The notes under the pieces are model-generated. The model was not told where the DNA came from. It made no database searches and was given only the letters and a program-made list of their open reading frames with translations. Shown here piece after piece: positions 15,044 through 24,758 of a stretch of DNA of 64,000 bases (positions are counted from its first letter, which is position 1; every line of letters starts with the position of its first letter). The position numbers were made by a program, and so were the translations under genes. Location: the NCBI RefSeq assembly GCF_014643455.1, contig NZ_BMJM01000006.1:62001-126000 (forward strand). Direction: 5' to 3'. The DNA comes from Sandarakinorhabdus glacialis (GTDB lineage: Bacteria > Pseudomonadota > Alphaproteobacteria > Sphingomonadales > Sphingomonadaceae).

Positions 15044-17620
15044 ATGAACATCGAAAAATTCACCGACCGCGCCAAGGGTTTCCTGCAATCGGCGCAAACC
15101 GTCGCCATCCGCAACAACCACCAGCGTGTCGCCCCCGAACACGTCCTCAAGGCGCTCCTCGAGGATGAGGAAGGCATGGCCTCCAACCTCATACGCGCCG
15201 CCGGCGGCCGCCCCGAAACCGCGATACAGCAGACCGATCAGGCCCTCGCCAGGATCGCACAGGTCTCCGGCGCAGGTGCCCAGCAGCTCAGCTGGGACAG
15301 CGACACCGTCCGCGTCATCGACAGCGCCGAACAGATCGCCACCAAGGCCAAGGACAGCTTCGTGACTGTCGAACGCCTGCTGGTTGCACTGACGCTGGCG
15401 ACCACCACAGCCGCCGGAAAGGCGCTCGCCGCCGCCGGCGTAACCGCGCAAGCCCTTAACACGGCGATCGAATCTGTCCGCAAGGGCCGCAGCGCCGACA
15501 GCGCCGGCGCCGAGGCGAACTTCGACGCGCTGAACAAATACGCCCGCGATCTCACCCAGGCGGCGCGCGACGGCAAGCTCGATCCGGTCATCGGCCGAGA
15601 CGAAGAAATCCGCCGCACCATCCAGGTCCTGGCGCGCCGCACCAAGAACAACCCGGTCCTCATCGGCGAACCCGGCGTCGGCAAGACCGCCGTCGTCGAA
15701 GGCCTGGCGCTGCGCATCGCCAACGGCGACGTTCCCGATGGCTTGAAGGACAAGCGCCTGATGTCACTGGACATGGGCGCGCTGATCGCCGGCGCAAAAT
15801 ACCGCGGCGAATTCGAGGAACGCCTCAAGGGCGTGCTCGACGAAGTCCGCGCCGAAGGATCGGACGTCGTGCTGTTCATCGACGAGATGCACACATTGGT
15901 CGGGGCAGGGGCCTCCGAAGGCTCGATGGACGCCTCGAACCTGTTGAAGCCGGCGCTCGCCCGCGGTGAACTCCACTGCATCGGCGCGACGACGCTCAAC
16001 GAATATCGCAAATATGTCGAAAAGGACGCTGCACTCGAACGGCGCTTCCAGCCGGTCTTGGTTGGCGAACCGACCGTCGAGGACACCATCTCGATCCTGC
16101 GCGGGCTCAAGGAGAAATACGAACTTCACCACGGCGTCCGCATCACGGACGGCGCCATCGTCGCTGCGGCAACCCTCTCGAGTCGCTACATTTCCGATCG
16201 TTTCCTGCCCGACAAGGCGATCGACCTGATGGACGAGGCCGCCTCGCGGTTGCGTATGGAAGTCGAATCCAAGCCCGAGGAAATCGAGAACCTCGACCGC
16301 CGGATCGTCCAGCTGAAGATCGAGGAAGGCGCGCTGCAACGCGAATCCGATACGGCTTCGAAGGATCGGCTGGTCGCGCTCCAGACCGAACTGTCGGACC
16401 TTGACGAACAATCGCGCGCCCTGACGATGCGGTGGCAGGCGGAAAAGGACAAGCTCGACGCCGCGACCAAGATCAAGGAGCAGCTTGACGCCGCGCGCCT
16501 CGAAGTCGAGCAGGCGCAGCGCGGCGGCGACTATGCCAAGGCCGGCGAACTGACCTATGGCCGCATCCCCGACCTCGAGCGCCAGCTTGCCGAGGCCGAG
16601 ATCGCCACCGCCAATGCCATGACCCGCGAGGAAGTCACCGGCGACGATATCGCCGCCGTCGTGTCGCGCTGGACCGGCATTCCTGTCGACCGCATGCTTG
16701 AGGGTGAGCGCGACAAGCTGTTGAAGATGGAAGACCTTTTGTCGGCACAGGTCATCGGCCAGGCCGCCGCCGTGCACGCCGTATCATCGGCGGTCCGCCG
16801 CTCGCGCGCCGGGTTGCAGGACCCCAATCGCCCGCTCGGCAGCTTCCTGTTCCTCGGGCCGACGGGAGTCGGCAAGACCGAATTGACCAAGTCGCTCGCC
16901 AATTTCCTGTTCGACGATCCGCGCGCGATGGTCCGCATCGACATGTCGGAATATATGGAAAAGCACGCGGTTGCCCGGCTGATCGGGGCGCCTCCGGGCT
17001 ATGTCGGCTATGAGGAGGGCGGGATATTGACCGAAGCCGTCCGGCGGCGGCCCTACCAGGTCGTGCTGTTCGACGAGGTCGAGAAGGCGCACGGCGATGT
17101 CTTCAACATCCTGCTCCAGGTGCTTGATGACGGCCGGCTGACCGACGGGCAGGGGCGGACGGTCGATTTTACCAACACGATCATCATCCTGACGTCGAAC
17201 CTCGGCAGCCAGTATATCGCCGCGCTACGCGACGACCAGCAGGTGGCCGATGCCGAGGCGCAGGTGATGGAAGTGGTTCGCGGTCACTTCCGGCCCGAGT
17301 TCCTCAATCGCCTGGACGAAATCGTGCTGTTCCAACGGCTTGGTGAAAGCGCGATGGCGCCGATCGTCGACCTTCAGGTGGCGCGGGTCCAGGACCTGCT
17401 CAAGGATCGCAAGGTGACGCTCGACCTGACCGACGCGGCGCGGCGCTGGCTGGCGCGGGTCGGCTATGACCCGGTCTATGGTGCCCGGCCATTGAAGCGC
17501 ACCGTCCAGAAGCATCTGCAGGATCCGCTGGCCGACCTGATCCTGGCTGGCAAGGTCTCAGACGGCAGCACGATTCATGTCGACGAAGGCGATGGCAAGC
17601 TGGCGCTGACCCCGCAATAG
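15044..17620 (+). CDS. clpB: ATP-dependent disaggregase ClpB
   Basis: An 858-residue Hsp104/ClpB chaperone that, with DnaK, extracts proteins from aggregates. Domain order: Clp N-domain repeats (1-150), AAA1 with Walker A GEPGVGKT at about 208-215 and Walker B VLFIDEMH near 284, a coiled-coil middle domain (about 405-530, the ClpB hallmark absent from ClpA), AAA2 with GPTGVGKTE at about 605-613 and [11 protein letters not shown], and the C-terminal small domain. Length matches E. coli ClpB (857). GGAGG lies upstream of the ATG. A heat-shock-like promoter precedes it. Confidence 0.97.
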   Translation: MNIEKFTDRAKGFLQSAQTVAIRNNHQRVAPEHVLKALLEDEEGMASNLIRAAGGRPETAIQQTDQALARIAQVSGAGAQQLSWDSDTVRVIDSAEQIATKAKDSFVTVERLLVALTLATTTAAGKALAAAGVTAQALNTAIESVRKGRSADSAGAEANFDALNKYARDLTQAARDGKLDPVIGRDEEIRRTIQVLARRTKNNPVLIGEPGVGKTAVVEGLALRIANGDVPDGLKDKRLMSLDMGALIAGAKYRGEFEERLKGVLDEVRAEGSDVVLFIDEMHTLVGAGASEGSMDASNLLKPALARGELHCIGATTLNEYRKYVEKDAALERRFQPVLVGEPTVEDTISILRGLKEKYELHHGVRITDGAIVAAATLSSRYISDRFLPDKAIDLMDEAASRLRMEVESKPEEIENLDRRIVQLKIEEGALQRESDTASKDRLVALQTELSDLDEQSRALTMRWQAEKDKLDAATKIKEQLDAARLEVEQAQRGGDYAKAGELTYGRIPDLERQLAEAEIATANAMTREEVTGDDIAAVVSRWTGIPVDRMLEGERDKLLKMEDLLSAQVIGQAAAVHAVSSAVRRSRAGLQDPNRPLGSFLFLGPTGVGKTELTKSLANFLFDDPRAMVRIDMSEYMEKHAVARLIGAPPGYVGYEEGGILTEAVRRRPYQVVLFDEVEKAHGDVFNILLQVLDDGRLTDGQGRTVDFTNTIIILTSNLGSQYIAALRDDQQVADAEAQVMEVVRGHFRPEFLNRLDEIVLFQRLGESAMAPIVDLQVARVQDLLKDRKVTLDLTDAARRWLARVGYDPVYGARPLKRTVQKHLQDPLADLILAGKVSDGSTIHVDEGDGKLALTPQ

Positions 17621-17623
17621 GGG

Positions 17624-17890
17624 TCAGTTGCCGCCGGGCTTGGTCCGTGTCGTGTCGACCAGGTCGCGACTGAACGCTTGGTTGGTGTCGTCGATATAGG
17701 CCCATTGCGCCCGAGTGTGGCAGGTTTTCCTAGACTTCACCAAGCTGCCGGTTTCCTTGTCGCGGCGGCAGATTGTTTCCTGCATCCGGTCGGCGGGCGC
17801 CACCGCGGCGGCGGTTTCGACGACTGCGACGGGTGCCGCGGCTATCGTCCAGAAAGCAACCGCTGCCGCAATGATGCTGATCGATCGCAC
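17624..17890 (-). CDS. Small secreted protein of unknown function (88 aa)
   Basis: A GTG start (17890) with AGGAGAG five bases upstream gives an 88-residue protein. It has a signal peptide (1-30, rich in Ala/Val) and a mature part of about 55 residues with two cysteines in ICRRDKETGSLVKSRKTCHT, then RAQWAYID. The two cysteines probably form a disulfide in the periplasm. Small exported proteins with this K-TCHTRAQW pattern seem common in sphingomonads, with no known role. It converges on clpB, only three bases apart. Confidence 0.75.
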   Translation of the reverse strand: MRSISIIAAAVAFWTIAAAPVAVVETAAAVAPADRMQETICRRDKETGSLVKSRKTCHTRAQWAYIDDTNQAFSRDLVDTTRTKPGGN

Positions 17891-17969
17891 GTCGCTCTCC
17901 TGTCATGGGTGTAATGATCGCAAAGATAGACCAAGCCAAACCTGCTGCAAGTGCGAATAGGGTTGCGGG

Positions 17970-19013
17970 ATGGGGGAGCGCTGGCCAAATGGTGGGATGA
18001 CGCAAGCCATAGCCAATATCGGCGCCATCGTGCGCGATCCCCTCTGGTATCCGCATCGCTATGATCCGGGCCATGATGCGTTTCAGTTCAGGCCGCTCTC
18101 CCGCGATCAGCACCGCAGCGCGACGTTCCTGACCGACGAGTATCTGGGTGCCGCCGCGCCGACGGCGATCCGGCGCAGCGATATCGAGACGGTGCCATAC
18201 GATCAGGCACCTCTGCATTTCATCTTTCATTCGGCGTTCTGTTGTTCGACGGTGCTGGCGCGGGCCTTCGATATAGATGGCGTTTCGATGGGGTTGAAGG
18301 AGCCCGTGCTGCTCAACGACATCATCGGCTGGCAGCACCGGGGCGGCACCGCGGCACAGATCGCGCCGGTGCTCGATGACGGACTGGCGCTGCTGTCGCG
18401 GCCATTTGCCAGCGGCGAGGCAGTGGTCATCAAGCCTTCGAACGTCGTCAACGGGCTGGCGCCGGGAATGTTGTCGATGCGTCCCGAAGCCCGGGCGTTG
18501 CTGCTGCATTGTCCGCTGCGGACGTACCTGGGCTCGATCGCCAAGAAGGGCATGACCGGGCGCTTGTGGGCACGCGAGCTGCTGGTCAAGCAATTGGCCG
18601 AGGGGCTGCATGGCTTTGGCTATTCGGCGCAGGATTATATCGGACAAACCGATTTGCAGGCGGCGGCGATCGGCTGGTTGGCGCAACATGCGTTGTTCCT
18701 CAAGATGATCGGGCATTTTCCGGGCCGGATCCGGACGATCGACTCTGCAACGCTGATGGCGAACCCGGCAAGGTCGATGGCGGCGCTGGCGGCGTTTTAC
18801 GGGCTCGATGTCGACGTCCAGGCTGTCATCGCGGGCCCGGCATTCACCCGGCACAGCAAGTTCGGCAATGATTTCAGCAGCGAGACGCGCGATGCCGAGG
18901 TCGAGCAGTCGGTGACCGCGCACCATGACGAGATCGAGAAGGTCGTGGCCTGGTCGGACGCGGTGGCGAAATCCGTGGGGATTCCAATGGTCTTGCCGGC
19001 ACCGCTGCTCTAA
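17970..19013 (+). CDS. Sulfotransferase-like protein associated with a TonB receptor
   Basis: A 347-residue soluble protein. Residues about 72-105 (LHFIFHSAFCCSTVLARAF, then GLKEPVLLND) resemble the 5'-phosphosulfate-binding loop and following helix of sulfotransferase/P-loop proteins, although the Ser-Gly-Thr-Thr form is replaced by Cys-Cys-Ser-Thr. Residues 130-165 hold VVIKPSNVVNGLAP, and the C-terminal half is helical. Catalysis has not been shown for this family as far as I know. It converges on the TonB receptor at 19260, beyond which lies an aspartyl hydroxylase. ATG 17997 is an alternative start. Confidence 0.65.
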   Translation: MGERWPNGGMTQAIANIGAIVRDPLWYPHRYDPGHDAFQFRPLSRDQHRSATFLTDEYLGAAAPTAIRRSDIETVPYDQAPLHFIFHSAFCCSTVLARAFDIDGVSMGLKEPVLLNDIIGWQHRGGTAAQIAPVLDDGLALLSRPFASGEAVVIKPSNVVNGLAPGMLSMRPEARALLLHCPLRTYLGSIAKKGMTGRLWARELLVKQLAEGLHGFGYSAQDYIGQTDLQAAAIGWLAQHALFLKMIGHFPGRIRTIDSATLMANPARSMAALAAFYGLDVDVQAVIAGPAFTRHSKFGNDFSSETRDAEVEQSVTAHHDEIEKVVAWSDAVAKSVGIPMVLPAPLL

Positions 19014-19034
19014 GGCCTGCTCGCGACCGCTGTC

Positions 19035-19050
19035 ACATGTGTTAACATGT
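19035..19050. repeat. Short palindromic repeat ACATGT-GTTA-ACATGT
   Basis: Two copies of the self-complementary hexamer ACATGT flank GTTA, giving a symmetric 16-base site in the convergent region after the sulfotransferase-like gene. It could bind a dimeric regulator or be chance. The remaining convergent region (19051-19205) shows nothing recognisable. Confidence 0.35.
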
Positions 19051-19205
19051 TCCACATTTTCCGCTTTCGCACGTTTTCGTGTGAAGCGCATTTCCGGCGC
19101 GCGAACGCAGCGATCCGGCCGGGTGTCGCTGTGTGATCTGGCTGCCAGACGCATATCGCCGCCGTAGCGGAAACGGGGCGTGTAGGACAGGTGACGACAG
19201 GCAAA

Positions 19206-19234
19206 GAAAAGGGCGGGTCTTTCGACCCGCCCCT
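19206..19234 (-). terminator. Intrinsic terminator of the TonB receptor gene
   Basis: On the minus strand a 9-bp GC stem (GGGCGGGTC 19211-19219 paired with 19224-19232) is followed by TTTTCTTTGC. It lies 26 bases after the receptor stop codon. Confidence 0.85.
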
Positions 19235-19259
19235 TCAGTCGCTTTCGATGTCTTGCAGA

Positions 19260-22200
19260 CTAGAACTTGAGGTTCACCTGCATTGCGTAACGGCGGCCCA
19301 GCGCGTCGTAGGTCGACGGATAGGTGTTGCCGCTGTTGAAGGTCGTCGAACCGGCGTTCGAACCCACGACCGGAGGCTGCTTGTTGAGCAGGTTGGTCAC
19401 GGTGAGAACCAGCGAGAGGTTCTCCATGACGCTGACGCGGCCGCTCAGATCGAAGTAATCGTACGCCTTGATCTTCGAGTATGCCGGCAGATACGAACCC
19501 TGCTCGACGACATCAAGGGGCTCCTGCTCGAGACCGTCGATGTGACGCCACAACAGCGAGATGTCAAAGTCGTTGAAGCCAAGCGTTGTGCGCAGCGACG
19601 ACTGCCACTTGGGCTGCAGCGAGCCGGTAAATGAGCAGTTGACCGAGTAGAAGCCAACGCACTCACGGCTCACGCCGCCGCCTGCTGCCGTTACATCGGC
19701 ATTGAACATCGAGTGGAACGTGTAGTTGAAGTTACCCGTAATGCCCAGCTTGGCGAAGCCGATATCGTTCGAATAGTTCAAAGTCACGTCGATACCGTCG
19801 GTTTCGATGCGGCCGAGGTTCGACGAAGCCAGGAACAGGCCCGGTGTCGTCGAAGGATCGCCGTCGAGACCACCAGTTGCCGGATTGCGCCGGATGGCAA
19901 GGCAAGCAGGGCTCGCAGCGCTGGCTGCTGACAGGTTACCAAAGCAGGCGGCAACAGCATCACCAGGAAGCGGGTTCGACACCGCGTCCTTGACGGTGAT
20001 GTTGTAGTAATCGACCGTCAATGCCAGGCCAGGAGCGAAGGTTGGCTGGAACACAGCGCCGACAGTCCAGGTGTTGGCCGTTTCCGGCTGCAGTTCGAGG
20101 TTGCCACCAGCCGTGGCGTTTGCCTGGCCCGCGGTCGGGTTCAGGATGCCGCCGATCGAAGTGCTTGGCGCACCCTGTGCAAGGCAGACCGCACGCAGGT
20201 TGGCGTTCGCCACTGGGGCGGCGCCGGCGCAAGGATCGTTCGACAGGTTGGTCAGGCCGGTGTTCTGCGGCGAAAACAGTTCGCCGATGTTCGGAGCGCG
20301 AACAGCGCGGCTATAGTTACCGCGAAGCTTGAGACCCTGAACCATTTCCCAGGTACCGCCGGCCTTCCAGGTGAAGGTGTTGTAGGCAGGCTCGGTCGGT
20401 GCATCGACCTTGTAGTCGGAGTAGCGCGCGCCGCCTTCCAGGGTCAGGTTTTCGAAGAATGGCTTGTCCTGGATGAGCGGAACGATAAGCTCGCCATAGA
20501 CTTCCTTGACTTCATAGCCGCCGGTGATGTCCGGAGCTGCGCCGCCGGCACCGCCAAGTTCGCCAGCCGTCTTGGCAAGCGAATCGGAACGCTGCTGTGC
20601 CTTGTACTTGCGATATTCGCCGCCGATGGCGAAGCCGATGGCATCGGTAGCGCCGGGAATGGCGACGCCCACATCACCCGAAACGATACCACGCACCTGG
20701 GCGAGCGACGTCTTGACGGTCGTCGTGCTCTCGCCGTTGATATAGGCTGCGCCGGCCTGGCTGATCGAACCCGCTGGGCCGAAGTAGTTGATCGGAACGC
20801 AGGTCTTGTCGGCGGTCTGGCAGACCGGGTTAGCGGCGGTGCCGTTGACCAGAAGCGTGTTGCGAACCTTCGAGGCCAGCACATAACCCTGAAGGGTCTG
20901 GCGGTTCTCGCTTTCACCGTAAGAACCGGACAGATCCCAATCGACGGAGTCGGTGACCTTGCCCTTCAGGCCGGCACGATAATCGAACAACGTGGTCGAA
21001 TAGTCGCTGATCCGCGGACCGACTTCGGTGGTGCGACGGGCCAGAGCCGTATCGACCGTGCGATAGTTTGGATCCGTTGGTCCCGTGGCAACCGCGGCTG
21101 CAGCGCACTGAGCAGGCGTGAAGCGCGCCTGGTAAGTGCCGGCAGCACCGACGTTGGCAGCGCAGAACTGGTTGCGCAGGCCGGCTGGCAGGAACGGGTT
21201 GTTGAGGTTGATCGTTACCGGGGTGCCGAATGCGCCCGATGGCGCAATGATGGTCTTGACGTTGTTCTTCGAGAACAGGCCGCGGGTATAGAATTGCAGC
21301 GAGTCCGAAACGTCGTACTTGGCGGCGCCATAGATGTTGAAACGTTCGAATGGCGTCTGGAAGATGTTGTAAGGGTTGAAGTTGAACGGCGCGTACAGCC
21401 CGCGCGCCGTGCCCGTGGCGGGGTCAAGCTGAAGGTTGCCGTTGGCAACCGCAGGGTTGGTGCTTGGCAAACCGGTGACGGGGTCGATCGGACGAAGGCC
21501 GGTGAAACGCGACGGAATAGCCGTTCCCGAACCGCTTGGAGCGCCAGTATAGGTGCTACGGCCGAAGATCGAGAAGTCGCGGGCGCCCTGATAGACAGGA
21601 TCGGCCTTCTGGTAGCCGACCGACAGGACGGCGTTGCCGCGGCCTTCGTCGAAGTTGCCACCGACGGTCAGATCGGCGCGATAGGTTGCGCCATCGCCGG
21701 CTTCGGTCAGGCCGGTGCCGAGCTGAAGATCGACACCCGAGAAGTCCTGCTTGGTGACGAAGTTGACGACGCCGGAGATGGCATCGGCACCATAGGTCGT
21801 CACGGCGGCGCCGGTCAGGGCGTCAACGCGCTCGACGAGAGCCAGCGGGATGTTGTTGAGATCGACGCGGCCGGCGATGCCGGCAGGTGCGATGCGGTTG
21901 CCGTCGAGAAGGACGATGTTGCGGGTCGAACCGATACCGCGAAGATCGACGAACGAGGCGCCGCCGTTGCCGTTGTTGACGGCCGAACCGATCGAAGGAA
22001 CGACGCCCGGGATGTCGCGAAGGACTTCTTCGGCGACGTTCGAAGCGCGCAGCTGGATGGTGTCGGCGGTGGTCACGGTGACCGGAGCAGCCGAAATCAG
22101 GTTCGGGTTGCGGATCAGCGAGCCGGTGACGACGATCGTGCCTTCGTCAGTCGTCGTGGCGACGGTTTCCGGCGTCGGCACGGCCTGGGCCAGTGCGGCG

Positions 22201-22286
22201 CCAGGAATGGCGAGAATGGCGATGACGAACGTTGCGACGCCGCCCTTCAGTGCTGCTCGGTTGAGCGAAGATTTCGCAGAGATCAC
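19260..22286 (-). CDS. TonB-dependent receptor (large, oligopeptide/substrate uptake type)
   Basis: An outer-membrane receptor of about 1008 residues. The signal peptide ends AALAQA (about residue 34). A short linker holds a TonB-box-like EGTIVVTGSLI, then the plug domain (about 60-170, LRGIGSTRNIVLLDGNR) and a 22-strand barrel ending ALGRRYAMQVNLKF with the terminal Phe needed for Bam assembly. GTG 22286 is preferred to TTG 22292 because AAAGGA lies seven bases before it. Flanking genes encode a sulfotransferase-like protein and an aspartyl hydroxylase, which suggests a peptide or modified ligand rather than iron. Substrate not provable. Confidence 0.9.
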   Translation of the reverse strand: MISAKSSLNRAALKGGVATFVIAILAIPGAALAQAVPTPETVATTTDEGTIVVTGSLIRNPNLISAAPVTVTTADTIQLRASNVAEEVLRDIPGVVPSIGSAVNNGNGGASFVDLRGIGSTRNIVLLDGNRIAPAGIAGRVDLNNIPLALVERVDALTGAAVTTYGADAISGVVNFVTKQDFSGVDLQLGTGLTEAGDGATYRADLTVGGNFDEGRGNAVLSVGYQKADPVYQGARDFSIFGRSTYTGAPSGSGTAIPSRFTGLRPIDPVTGLPSTNPAVANGNLQLDPATGTARGLYAPFNFNPYNIFQTPFERFNIYGAAKYDVSDSLQFYTRGLFSKNNVKTIIAPSGAFGTPVTINLNNPFLPAGLRNQFCAANVGAAGTYQARFTPAQCAAAAVATGPTDPNYRTVDTALARRTTEVGPRISDYSTTLFDYRAGLKGKVTDSVDWDLSGSYGESENRQTLQGYVLASKVRNTLLVNGTAANPVCQTADKTCVPINYFGPAGSISQAGAAYINGESTTTVKTSLAQVRGIVSGDVGVAIPGATDAIGFAIGGEYRKYKAQQRSDSLAKTAGELGGAGGAAPDITGGYEVKEVYGELIVPLIQDKPFFENLTLEGGARYSDYKVDAPTEPAYNTFTWKAGGTWEMVQGLKLRGNYSRAVRAPNIGELFSPQNTGLTNLSNDPCAGAAPVANANLRAVCLAQGAPSTSIGGILNPTAGQANATAGGNLELQPETANTWTVGAVFQPTFAPGLALTVDYYNITVKDAVSNPLPGDAVAACFGNLSAASAASPACLAIRRNPATGGLDGDPSTTPGLFLASSNLGRIETDGIDVTLNYSNDIGFAKLGITGNFNYTFHSMFNADVTAAGGGVSRECVGFYSVNCSFTGSLQPKWQSSLRTTLGFNDFDISLLWRHIDGLEQEPLDVVEQGSYLPAYSKIKAYDYFDLSGRVSVMENLSLVLTVTNLLNKQPPVVGSNAGSTTFNSGNTYPSTYDALGRRYAMQVNLKF

Positions 22287-22559
22287 AGGCAAATCCTTTA
22301 CCTAAAATGTTGCGCGATGATCACCACGTTGTGTCGCCATCAAGATTGATGGCCCCCTTCGCGACGATGGACCCTGCCCCACAGCAGCGCACCGCTCCAG
22401 CCCTTATGGCCTGTGCTGCCTTCTCCCCAAAGCGCGTCCGCGTGTAAAGCCGCCGCCTTGTCGCGAGGCGATTAGGAAAAACAGTGTTGCGCTGCGGCAA
22501 CAGGATGATGACCGTCCGGCGACTCTGTAATTAAGATTGTGTAAAGTTTTCGACCTCGA

Positions 22560-23741
22560 TCAGCCGGCGCCGAAATCCTCGAGAGCCTGTCCCGACGCCG
22601 CGATTGTCGCGACATAGTCGCGGACCAGCTCGCGCTCCGAAAGTGTCAGGTGCGGATTCCAGGTGTCGATGATCAGCACCGCGCGCAGCGTGTCGGAATT
22701 GTTCCAGGCTTCGTGCTCGATGGTATCGTCGAAGGCGAATGCCTCGCCTTCGATCCAGGGCCGCGTCTCGTTGCCGACGCGGAAGCTGCAGCCGTCGGGC
22801 ACGATCAGCGGCAGGTGGATGATCGTCCGGATGTTGGTGGCACCGGTGTGCGGCGGGATATGGGTGCGCGGTTTCAACAGCGAAAAGAACGCCACCGGGC
22901 CGCGTGTCTCCAGGTCGAACAGCGGCAACCGGTCGAGCAGGGCGGCGGTTTGCGGGCAATGCGCACGCACCGCGTCCTGCGGGATGCCGTGCTGGATGAG
23001 GAACTGCGCCGCCCAGGCATCATTATGGTTAAGCGCCGCCCATTGGTTGACCGGCGTGCCCGGGGCATAGGCCACATAGGGAGCAAAGCCGTTGTTTGCC
23101 CCGGCCATCAGCGCCTGGAGTTCGGCGCGGATGACGGGGGTCGCGGCCTCGAGCTCGGCGAGCCAGGGGAAATGCGCGCGCGGCACGAACTGTTCGGCGG
23201 GCAGATAGGGATAGTGGAGAACCAGCGGCGCTTGCTGGAAGACCCGCCGCCGGCCGAGCGCGACGTCGACGAAGTGGCGGAAGCGCTCGCTGTCCTCGGC
23301 CGGCAGCGATTGCAGGGCAGGGGCCAGCGCCGTGTCGAGCCGGGCCGAGACCTGCGCTTCGGCCTTGGCGACAAAGGCCCGCGCATGGGCGAGGCCGGCG
23401 GCAAAACCCGGCCCATGCGGCGCGGCGGGATCGACCGCCGCCAGCAGCCGCTGGTAATGTTCGAGCGCTGCGACAGGCTCGCCAGCGTCCTCGAGCAACC
23501 GCGCCTTGCCGAGCAGCGCATGATCGAAATAGGGTGCCAGATCGAGCGCGCTGTCGAGCGCCCGGCCCTGCGCGGCGGTATCCCTCGCCGCGCCATGCGC
23601 GTTGGCGAGATTGTACCAGAGCAGCGGCGAATCCGGGTCGGCGGCAACGGCGCGCGTTAACAGCGCGGCTGCTGTCGGTGCATCGCCCTGGCCGAGCGCG
23701 CGCAGCCCGGCGGCATTCAGCGCGGCTGGGTCATCGGTCAT
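22560..23741 (-). CDS. Aspartyl/asparaginyl beta-hydroxylase with TPR domain
   Basis: A 393-residue protein. Residues 1-100 form TPR-like helix pairs (LLWYNLANAHG, YFDHALLGKARLLEDAG). Residues about 220-375 are the Asp/Asn beta-hydroxylase domain of the 2-oxoglutarate/Fe(II) oxygenases. Conserved elements are PPHTGATNIRTIIHLPL (His298), then FDDTIEHEAWN (His343) and R353. The family uses two His iron ligands and hydroxylates Asp or Asn side chains, so a protein or peptide substrate is expected. The ATG at 23741 has GGAGG five bases upstream and overlaps the end of the M23 peptidase gene. It is the last gene of the xseA operon, 270 bases before the TonB receptor. Confidence 0.88.
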   Translation of the reverse strand: MTDDPAALNAAGLRALGQGDAPTAAALLTRAVAADPDSPLLWYNLANAHGAARDTAAQGRALDSALDLAPYFDHALLGKARLLEDAGEPVAALEHYQRLLAAVDPAAPHGPGFAAGLAHARAFVAKAEAQVSARLDTALAPALQSLPAEDSERFRHFVDVALGRRRVFQQAPLVLHYPYLPAEQFVPRAHFPWLAELEAATPVIRAELQALMAGANNGFAPYVAYAPGTPVNQWAALNHNDAWAAQFLIQHGIPQDAVRAHCPQTAALLDRLPLFDLETRGPVAFFSLLKPRTHIPPHTGATNIRTIIHLPLIVPDGCSFRVGNETRPWIEGEAFAFDDTIEHEAWNNSDTLRAVLIIDTWNPHLTLSERELVRDYVATIAASGQALEDFGAG

Positions 23742-24543
23742 TGCTGCCTCCATCGATGAGTCGCGCGGGATCGACGCGGACGTCGGTCCAGGTCACGCCC
23801 CAGTGCAGGTGCGGGCCTGTTGCACGCCCGGTGCGGCCGACGGTGCCGATCTGCTGGCCCCGTTCGACAAGCGCGCCCGGCACGACGTCGATCCGCGACA
23901 GGTGGAGGAACGCCGAGACCAGCCCGAAGCCGTGGTCGATCATGACCAGATTGCCCTCGAGCGTGAAGGGACCATCGGCGAGGCGCACGATGCCGGCGGC
24001 GGGAGCGAGCACCGGGGCGCCCGCGCCGGCGGCGATGTCGAGGCCCGAATGCGGCGCGGCGGGGGTGCCGGAGAAGATGCGTTGCGAGCCATAGACACCC
24101 GATATCGGTCCCTTGGCGGGTTTCCGGAAGCGGCCGTCCCACGCCATGCTGTCGCCGATGTCGGCGCGGGCGGCGGCGATCCTGGCGATCTCGGCGGGGC
24201 GGCGGGCTTCGAATTCGGCATCGGGCACAGGGCGCGGCGGCAACGTCGGCAGCGACTGGATCCGCCATTGGCGCGGCGCGACGTCGATGACGCGGGTGAC
24301 GGGCTGGCCGCCTTTCGTCCACACCAGCAATGCCTTGGGCTCGGCGTCGCGGCCGAAGCCGATGAGGAAACGGCCGCCAAGGCTGGTCTTGACCGGCTTG
24401 CCATCGAGGGTGAGCAACGTCGTGCCGGCGGGCACGGTCCCGCGCATGACGCCGCCCTGTTCCGGGGTGCCTTCGATTTTCAGGCCGTCTTCCGGGGCGG
24501 CGGCAATCAGGGCGACCGCCAACAGCCCTGCGACCAGCCTCAC
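23731..24543 (-). CDS. M23-family metallopeptidase (LysM-less lysostaphin type), exported
   Basis: This 270-residue protein has a signal peptide (1-15) and a beta-rich N-terminal domain (about 18-95). The C-terminal M23 peptidase domain shows the zinc ligands HSGLDIA (His/Asp) and HLHWGV (His). The family cuts peptide crosslinks in peptidoglycan or acts as an EnvC-like activator; all ligands are present, so it is probably active. It overlaps the genes on both sides (DUF2093 by ATGA, hydroxylase by 11 bases), so expression is coupled to xseA. Confidence 0.9.
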   Translation of the reverse strand: MRLVAGLLAVALIAAAPEDGLKIEGTPEQGGVMRGTVPAGTTLLTLDGKPVKTSLGGRFLIGFGRDAEPKALLVWTKGGQPVTRVIDVAPRQWRIQSLPTLPPRPVPDAEFEARRPAEIARIAAARADIGDSMAWDGRFRKPAKGPISGVYGSQRIFSGTPAAPHSGLDIAAGAGAPVLAPAAGIVRLADGPFTLEGNLVMIDHGFGLVSAFLHLSRIDVVPGALVERGQQIGTVGRTGRATGPHLHWGVTWTDVRVDPARLIDGGSNDR

Positions 24544-24758
24544 AGGCGGCCCTTTTCCTTCATTTCCTGGTAGCGCGCCGTGGCCGCCGCCGCATCGGCA
24601 TAGGGTTCCTGCAGCTCGTGGCTCCAGTAGCGCAGCGCCGGCAGGGCGATGCGCTTGCCGGTCACGGCGCAGGTGACGAACTCGCCCGGCGCCAGCACAT
24701 GGTAGGAGCCGGAGAGGTAGCGCAGGCGGGCAGGGCGTCCCAGTGTGTCGAGCATCAT
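24540..24758 (-). CDS. DUF2093 protein (72 aa)
   Basis: A 72-residue cytoplasmic protein with the DUF2093 pattern: RYLSGSYHVLAPGEFVTCAV, then TGKRIALPALRYWSHELQEPY. In alphaproteobacteria this gene habitually follows xseA, and it does so here with four-base overlaps at both ends. Its function is unknown; a role with exonuclease VII is only guilt by association. Confidence 0.88.
   Translation of the reverse strand: MMLDTLGRPARLRYLSGSYHVLAPGEFVTCAVTGKRIALPALRYWSHELQEPYADAAAATARYQEMKEKGRL

Noticed and set aside
22293-22559. Possible riboswitch in the leader of the first TonB receptor
   Set aside because: Stem-forming GC sequence is present (for example around 22380-22430), but no conserved cobalamin- or TPP-type box was recognised.
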